From Flexibacter flexilis DSM 6793 (GTDB lineage: Bacteria; Bacteroidota; Bacteroidia; Cytophagales; Flexibacteraceae), in the NCBI RefSeq assembly GCF_900112255.1, contig NZ_FOLE01000005.1, forward strand, positions 186,001 to 250,000: a stretch of 64,000 nt of DNA, given 5' to 3'. Position numbers and translations under genes: made by a program. Of the stretch, positions 58,842-64,000 are shown piece by piece. Each line of letters begins with the position of its first letter. The first letter of the stretch is position 1. The notes beneath the pieces are model-generated. The model saw only the letters and a program-made list of their open reading frames with translations, had not been told where the DNA came from and searched no databases.

Positions 58842-58907
58842 AGGCGGACATCAGAATGTTGGTGGCCACTACAAACTAATTTTCAATATCTAAAATTTCT
58901 GAGAACC

Positions 58908-59129
58908 ATGAAAAAAGTTGTTTTAATGCTTGCTTTGGTTGCTACTGTAGCTTCTGCTTATGCACTTGGCGGTGACGACAAGAAAAAAGAAACTAAAAAA
59001 GCTTGTTGTGCTTCTAAAGAAGCTAAAGCTTGCTCTGGTGAAAAATCAAAAGCTTGCCACGCTAAAAAAGAAGGCGAAGCTAAAGCTACTGAAGCTAAGC
59101 CAGCCGAAAAAGCTACTGAAGCAAAATAA
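58908..59129 (+). CDS. Small exported Cys/Lys-rich protein
   Basis: A 73-residue protein from the ATG at 58908, where a signal peptide begins (MKKVVLMLALVATVASAYAL). The mature part is Lys/Ala/Glu-rich and carries four cysteines and a histidine in KKACCASKEAKACSGEKSKA followed by CHAKK. The end is AEKATEAK. The signal is nearly the same as that of the gene at 58337, and both mature parts are lysine-rich repeats, so they are distant paralogues that differ by gain or loss of cysteines. Metal binding or disulphide cross-linking is possible (inference). It ends at a clear terminator. The longer frame to 58839 has no signal and overlaps the promoter. Confidence 0.78.
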   Translation: MKKVVLMLALVATVASAYALGGDDKKKETKKACCASKEAKACSGEKSKACHAKKEGEAKATEAKPAEKATEAK

Positions 59130-59161
59130 TTTTACCGCGTTAGTGAGTCCCTTCGCTAACC

Positions 59162-59202
59162 AAAAACGGCAATCTTTCTCACGAGAGATTGCCGTTTTCT
59201 TT
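59162..59202 (+). terminator. Terminator of the Cys/Lys-rich protein gene
   Basis: 13-bp stem AAAACGGCAATCT / AGATTGCCGTTTT with a 10-nt loop, ending in TTTTCTTTT. It may also serve the convergent PBP1A gene. Confidence 0.85.
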
Positions 59203-59220
59203 TGATACTTGCGACATCTT

Positions 59221-61701
59221 TTAGGGTACTGCGATTTCGGTGGTAACCGCAGGAGTAGTCGCAGAATCCGTGCTTGTCGTATCCACTACTTTTTTAGGAT
59301 ATGGTGTCGGGCATTTATATTTCTGTCTGATTACAATGCCTGCTTTTTTCTCTGTCGGGAAAAAGCCTGGCTTGATACCCAACGATTTATCTTCATAAAT
59401 TCTTTCCATGAAAAGCCCATAAATCGGCAAAGCTGTTTTTGAGCCTTCGCCTTGGCGCAACTCACGGAAGTGAATACTGCGCTCGTCCGCTCCTACCCAC
59501 ACGCCCGTAACCAAATTGTGCGTTACACCCATAAACCAACCATCAGACTGATTGGAAGAAGTACCCGTTTTGCCTGCCAACTCGTTGCCGCGCGTGATGT
59601 GATAGCCCCACAAACCTTGTGCAGTGCCGCCCGGTTCTTGCAAAGTACCTTTGAGCATATACACCATCAAAAAGGCCGTTTCGGGCGAAACTGCTTGCTT
59701 GGTATAGGCGTTAAACTGCTTGATTACGTTACCGTTGCGGTCTTCGATGCGGCTCACCATCATTGGGCGCGTCCACATGCCATTGTTCACAAACGAAGCG
59801 TAAGCCCCTACCATTTCGTACAAAGTTACGTCATTAGAGCCCAAGCCAATAGAAGGCGTAATACGCAATGGGCTACTAATACCTAGCTTTTGGGCATAAT
59901 GGCGCACCACTGACGCACCGTACAAAATCTCAGGGAATGGCTCTAAATATTCTAATTTATGTAGCTCCTTCGTAATGGTGTCATGGTTCAAATCTGTTGG
60001 GAATTTAGCCCCTAACATTTCGGTCAGTTGTACGGCAATAGAGTTAATCGAACGCCCCATCGCATAGCGCAAGGTCATCATTCCTCCCGAATTACTACGC
60101 GCTGCGTTTTGTGGCGACCAGTCTATGGTTGTATCTGCGCCTGTTTTGTGGCTCTTTTCGCGGTATTGATACGAACGTCTTACGTCCTGAATCTTAAAAC
60201 AAGGCGACTGGCCTTGGTCAATGGCAGCAGCATACACAAATGGTTTAAAAGTAGAACCAGGTTGGCGGCGCGATTGCTTCACGTGGTCATATTTGAAAAA
60301 ATGGTAGTCAATGCCACCTTGCCACGCTTTAATATGTCCCGTGAATGGGTCGATGGTCATCAGACCTGCGTGCAAAATCCGTTTGTAATAGCGCAAAGAA
60401 TCCATAGCACTCATTTCTACGGTATCGCCTTCGGGCTTAGACCAATTGAATACCACCATTTTATGCGGGCGATTCAGTACAGCATTGACCGAATCTAAAT
60501 TGTTATCATAGCGTTTGACCAACATTTTGTAATACGGCGTTTTGGCCATTTGGTCTTCTATAAAGTGCGGGATTTCTTCCCAAGAATTACCTTTCGGACT
60601 TACCCACGGGTTGCGGCCTTTCCAATGGCGGTCAAACTTCTTTTGCAAGTCCTTCATGTGTTCGGCAATGGCTTCTTGAGCGTGCTGTTGCATACGCGAA
60701 TCCACTGTTAAGTAAATTTTGAGGCCATCGGTATAAATATCCGCGTTATTACCTTCGCCCCAAGTTTTCAAAACACCCGTCAGATAGTTGCCATAATAGT
60801 CAAGAGGACCGTCAAAGTGGCCAGACTCCGTGATTTTGAGCGTAATCGGCAATTTGGTCAGCGAATCATAACTTTTCTGGCTTACAAAATTGTATTTGAG
60901 CATTTGCCCCAATACGGTATTGCGGCGGCGCATGGCATTTTCATAGTTTTTGCGTGGGTTGTAAGAAGTGGTGGCTTTGAGCATACCCACGAGCATGGCG
61001 GCTTCTTCCACGCGCAAGCTGTCGGGCGATGTATTGAAAAAAGTTTTGGCGGCAGCTTTTATCCCAAACGAATTACTTCCGAAGTCCACCGTATTAAGGT
61101 ACATGGTCATTACTTCTTCTTTCGTGTAGGTATTTTCGAGCTTTACGGACGTAATCCACTCTTTTGTTTTGGCAATAATTGTACTCAAACCTTTGATATT
61201 GGCCAGCATACCTTGCGAGGCTTCCGTACGAATTTTATACAAGTTTTTGGCTAACTGTTGCGTAATGGTACTTCCTCCGCGATTGTCGCCTCTGAGAGCC
61301 GAATACAGCACAGAAACTAAAGCTTCGGGGTCTATGCCCGTATGTTCGTAGAAACGAATATCTTCGGTAGCTAACAATGCTTTTACGACAAATGGAGAAA
61401 TTTTGTTGTATTCGACAGGTGTGCGGTTTTCTTTGAAATATTTGCCTACCAACTTGCCGTCGGCGGTATAAACTTCTGAAGGAATGTCAAATTTGGGGCG
61501 TTGCAAACTCTCCATGCTCGGCGAGCCTCCAAACAACCACAAAAAATTATGTTCGACAGCCTTGATATAGCCCACTACTCCAATCATTAAAAATATTGCT
61601 GCTTTCCACAAACGTCTTGCGTTACGTTGAGGTTTAGACATCTGCTTATATTTTTCACGCTTACTTTTTCGGTAAGCCACAAATTTGTCCCACAATTGCA
61701 T
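59221..61701 (-). CDS. mrcA: Penicillin-binding protein 1A (bifunctional transglycosylase/transpeptidase)
   Basis: An 826-residue class A PBP from the ATG at 61701; the longer frame uses a TTG. A membrane anchor (about 30-50) follows a basic cytoplasmic tail. The glycosyltransferase domain has the catalytic Glu in LATEDIRFYEHTGIDP (about Glu113) and RGGSTITQQLAKNLY. The transpeptidase domain has the active-site Ser in QPGSTFKPFVYAAA, RSINSIAVQL (SxN) and LAGKTGTSSNQSDGWF (KTG). It builds and cross-links peptidoglycan from lipid II at the outer face of the inner membrane. It is a single gene on the minus strand. The C-terminal tail is rich in Thr/Val/Ala. Confidence 0.94.
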   Translation of the reverse strand: MQLWDKFVAYRKSKREKYKQMSKPQRNARRLWKAAIFLMIGVVGYIKAVEHNFLWLFGGSPSMESLQRPKFDIPSEVYTADGKLVGKYFKENRTPVEYNKISPFVVKALLATEDIRFYEHTGIDPEALVSVLYSALRGDNRGGSTITQQLAKNLYKIRTEASQGMLANIKGLSTIIAKTKEWITSVKLENTYTKEEVMTMYLNTVDFGSNSFGIKAAAKTFFNTSPDSLRVEEAAMLVGMLKATTSYNPRKNYENAMRRRNTVLGQMLKYNFVSQKSYDSLTKLPITLKITESGHFDGPLDYYGNYLTGVLKTWGEGNNADIYTDGLKIYLTVDSRMQQHAQEAIAEHMKDLQKKFDRHWKGRNPWVSPKGNSWEEIPHFIEDQMAKTPYYKMLVKRYDNNLDSVNAVLNRPHKMVVFNWSKPEGDTVEMSAMDSLRYYKRILHAGLMTIDPFTGHIKAWQGGIDYHFFKYDHVKQSRRQPGSTFKPFVYAAAIDQGQSPCFKIQDVRRSYQYREKSHKTGADTTIDWSPQNAARSNSGGMMTLRYAMGRSINSIAVQLTEMLGAKFPTDLNHDTITKELHKLEYLEPFPEILYGASVVRHYAQKLGISSPLRITPSIGLGSNDVTLYEMVGAYASFVNNGMWTRPMMVSRIEDRNGNVIKQFNAYTKQAVSPETAFLMVYMLKGTLQEPGGTAQGLWGYHITRGNELAGKTGTSSNQSDGWFMGVTHNLVTGVWVGADERSIHFRELRQGEGSKTALPIYGLFMERIYEDKSLGIKPGFFPTEKKAGIVIRQKYKCPTPYPKKVVDTTSTDSATTPAVTTEIAVP

Positions 61702-61943
61702 AACAATACTTTTTCTCGTAATACTTTTATCCAATAAAAATATGCTTTCTCTAAGAAGCTAATTTTACTTTTTTAAACCTCTAAAATTGGCTCAAAAAAA
61801 CAAAACCTTCAACTAATAACGAAAGATTTTGTACAAAATTCGCCCCAAAAGAAAGCATATTTCAAATGTTATTGTCCACTAAAAATCTATTTTTCAGCAA
61901 CTTACCAATTTGATTTTAACCAAAAAAATATTTGCGTTTTAGT

Positions 61944-64000
61944 TTAGTGTTGAATGTAAAGCGGCAGTGTTTTTTGGGTTTTGTCTCCCCAAACCCGCAT
62001 ATAATAACAGCCATCAGGCAAAGCAGGCAATATAATTTGTTCTTGCTCCTGTTTGGTTGCCCCAACAGCCAGTTCTTTGCCCTGCAAATCGTAAATTGTC
62101 CAGCGGAACGGCATCACATTGGGCGGAAGCACCAATGTAAAAATGCCCGTATTGGGATTTGGATAAATTTTAAGAGAATTTTCAAAAGGTGAATCGGTCG
62201 CTGTAATGTCGTTAATTACTTGATAATTCAGCGTTACCGTATCTATACAACCCGTTGTATTTTGGACAGCCAAACGAATTGGGTAAGTCCCCGTTTGGGT
62301 GAAAGTGCGCGTTACTTGCGTTTGAGTTTGCGCAAAACCCGTCCCCAAATCCCAAGTACGCGAATTAGTTTGTGCGGTTAGGTCTGTGAAAGTAGCCGTA
62401 GTATGAAAAGCCAAATTTAGTGTGGACGGGTTTGTTCCAATTTGGCCGTTGGCTTTGTCCCAGCGCACGGTAATCGGCTGCGCATAGCTCTCAAACAACG
62501 AATCGGCGCAAGTAATGTACAGCTTGGTGCTATCTCCCGTAAATGCGATGTTATAAAACGAGCCTTCGTGTATAAGCGTATTGAGTGAAGCATCCGAATA
62601 AAATCGAAATTTAGAACCATTCGTGGGCAGCACCGTTACATTATACGGCTGACAAACTGCCATATTAGCCACCGACGGCACAGGACTCATATTGCGTATT
62701 TTAAAATTGGCTTTTATTTGTAACGCACTACTTTTCAAATCATTATAATTATTTCCAACCACAAAAGAAAACGCTACTTTTCGTTTTTCGTTTGGCAAAA
62801 AGTTACGAAGTTTTGCGCCATTAACTTGCAGCACATCAGAGCCAGTCGGTTTCAAAAAACCTGCGTGCTGGCGATACACGCCGCGCGAAAGTGTAATGTA
62901 TTTTTCTTGGTCAGAGAATCCATCTACCATATAAATATTATTGCTATCTACCGCATTGGCATTGTCGATGGCATAAAAAGAAGGCTCTTGTGGCGAGAGC
63001 AATTGCACGCCCACGTAAGGCGTGTTCGCCGCCAACGCATAGCTATACCCCAAATTCAACTCACTGTTCCACTCTGTACGGTTATGCGTCGGAATCATAA
63101 TATCAAAATCCGTAAATACGCCAACGTGCAAACTATCATAGGTTTGCCCCGAAAGGTTCTGCAACTCATATTCTACAACAAAGTTCTTATCCTGAGGAGC
63201 TTGCTTGTATTCGTAGGCAGTTTGTTTGATACGAATACGAAGTGGCAATACCGCCGCAGAATCGGCCATCACCGCCGAAACTTGTTGTTTACTGGAAGTA
63301 TTAATATCATATCGTACGGGTTTGAGGGGTACAAAATCCTTTTCTTGTTCGGAGAGCACCCCGCGCAAACAATCAGAAACCCTTGTTTGTGAGTAGCCCA
63401 GCACCAAGCCCGATTCATAAATAAAATTAAAATTGCCCCACTTCATTCCTTTTCCTTTTTGGGAATTATCATCAACATATCCCAATCGGCCATTTGCGCC
63501 AACGCTTGTAGCAATTTGGTTGAGGTCAAGATTCGCATATCCATTATTTATGGTTACTTTAACATGTTGATAATCGCTGTAATTAGCCCCCTGAAATTTA
63601 ACCGTAAACCACACATCTAAGTTTGTGAGCGTATCATTTACGACCAAAAATTTGAAAGGAGTAGCCGTGTTCGAGTAGCTGGCGAGTGTAGCTAATGAAT
63701 TGACGGTACAGCTATTATTCAATAGCGATATATAAGAAGATTCTGTGCTAATAGATACATTGAGATTAGCGACAGGGCTTAAATAATTAGTAAAAGTAAG
63801 CACCAATTTGGCCGTGTCAGGGCTAAGAATAACTGCTCCATTTTTTCCCGTCAATTTTTGATTGGTAACTCTTACGGCTGTATTAAATGTTTTATTCATC
63901 GCCTTTTGCATATTGAGTCGCCCTGTTCCCATTTTGCCCGCATACGGCACATTGGCAGGAATTTGGTCAATATTATCCGAATTAACGCGCAACAGTTCAG
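61944..64000 (-). CDS. Large secreted protein with T9SS sorting domain; C-terminal part of a probable subtilase (5' end outside window)
   Basis: The frame is open to the right edge, so only the last ~685 residues are seen. The first visible segment, ELLRVNSDNIDQIPAN followed by GKMGTGRLNMQKAM, reads like the end of an S8 subtilisin-type catalytic domain (the GxGRLN segment), but the catalytic triad lies outside the window. A long beta-rich region follows (about residues 45-470). Then comes a PKD-like domain (SLNLAFHTTATFTDLTAQTN, RTWDLGTGFAQTQTQVTRTF) and a type A T9SS sorting domain (LKIYPNPNTGIFTLVLPPNV, LPDGCYYMRVWG). It is therefore exported to or beyond the cell surface. The subtilase call is moderate. 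Confidence 0.75.
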   Translation of the reverse strand, partial: ELLRVNSDNIDQIPANVPYAGKMGTGRLNMQKAMNKTFNTAVRVTNQKLTGKNGAVILSPDTAKLVLTFTNYLSPVANLNVSISTESSYISLLNNSCTVNSLATLASYSNTATPFKFLVVNDTLTNLDVWFTVKFQGANYSDYQHVKVTINNGYANLDLNQIATSVGANGRLGYVDDNSQKGKGMKWGNFNFIYESGLVLGYSQTRVSDCLRGVLSEQEKDFVPLKPVRYDINTSSKQQVSAVMADSAAVLPLRIRIKQTAYEYKQAPQDKNFVVEYELQNLSGQTYDSLHVGVFTDFDIMIPTHNRTEWNSELNLGYSYALAANTPYVGVQLLSPQEPSFYAIDNANAVDSNNIYMVDGFSDQEKYITLSRGVYRQHAGFLKPTGSDVLQVNGAKLRNFLPNEKRKVAFSFVVGNNYNDLKSSALQIKANFKIRNMSPVPSVANMAVCQPYNVTVLPTNGSKFRFYSDASLNTLIHEGSFYNIAFTGDSTKLYITCADSLFESYAQPITVRWDKANGQIGTNPSTLNLAFHTTATFTDLTAQTNSRTWDLGTGFAQTQTQVTRTFTQTGTYPIRLAVQNTTGCIDTVTLNYQVINDITATDSPFENSLKIYPNPNTGIFTLVLPPNVMPFRWTIYDLQGKELAVGATKQEQEQIILPALPDGCYYMRVWGDKTQKTLPLYIQH

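Overview
This 64 kb window comes from a member of the Bacteroidota, most likely the Cytophagales. The evidence is three secreted proteins with type IX secretion (T9SS) C-terminal sorting domains, a TonB-dependent receptor with a CarboxypepD_reg-like N-terminus, a PorV/PorQ-family protein, many lipoproteins, A-rich rather than Shine-Dalgarno leaders, and several promoters of the Bacteroidota form TTG-N18/19-TAnnTTTG. Most of the window is ordinary chromosome. I saw no rRNA, tRNA, prophage, complete IS element or CRISPR array.

Layout. 1-3.6 kb: a cyclophilin-like lipoprotein and a sugar O-acetyltransferase divergent from an AraC-type regulator, then dihydroorotase. 3.7-6.1 kb: an Rpn-family nuclease and a very AT-rich Abi-like reverse transcriptase (RT), the clearest accessory genes. 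6.3-11 kb: a T9SS-exported FG-GAP/VCBS protein, small hypothetical proteins and a second Rpn protein. 11-12.5 kb: ccmC-ccmD-ccmE haem delivery genes. 12.6-20.3 kb: an oxidoreductase, a very large amidohydrolase, the 44-codon tail of a third Rpn gene and a large LamG adhesin-like T9SS cargo. 20.6-25.5 kb: a DUF4349 lipoprotein, an MlaEF-type ABC pair, rsmG and an M28 peptidase. 25.7-30.8 kb: a TonB receptor / PorV-like / beta-propeller lipoprotein cluster. 31-35.6 kb: a thioredoxin-TPR protein, asnB and cinA. 35.7-46.6 kb (minus strand): a mosaic KAP-family NTPase, holB, a LytS-type kinase, sbcC, sbcD and an SDR oxidoreductase. 47-53.3 kb: an MBL hydrolase, a Crp/Fnr regulator, a YedE-type half-permease, an RsmI-like methylase, trpB-trpA and guanine deaminase. 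53.6-64 kb: a duplicated lipoprotein pair, a PQQ-type beta-propeller, isocitrate dehydrogenase, two tiny lysine-rich exported proteins, PBP1A and the C-terminal part of a probable subtilase with a T9SS tail.

The most unusual signals are three. (1) A dispersed family of composite intergenic elements is built from mini-hairpins of form ANNCC-loop-GGNNT (AATCC/GGATT, AAGCC/GGCTT, ACGCC/GGCGT, ACACC/GGTGT). In at least two copies an outer ACTAC...GTAGT stem encloses two hairpins, giving a Y-shaped fold. Stem sequences differ between modules while pairing is kept. One copy, downstream of trpA, has been blown up by a 128-bp tandem duplication. (2) The AT-rich RT lies directly upstream of an Rpn nuclease gene. 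(3) The KAP NTPase has a normal-composition core and an extremely AT-rich C-terminal half, suggesting a swapped variable domain. A perfect 56-bp palindrome and a duplicated lipoprotein-plus-terminator unit also deserve attention.

Limits: all calls come from reading sequence. Family names rest on motifs I recognise, and no database search was run.
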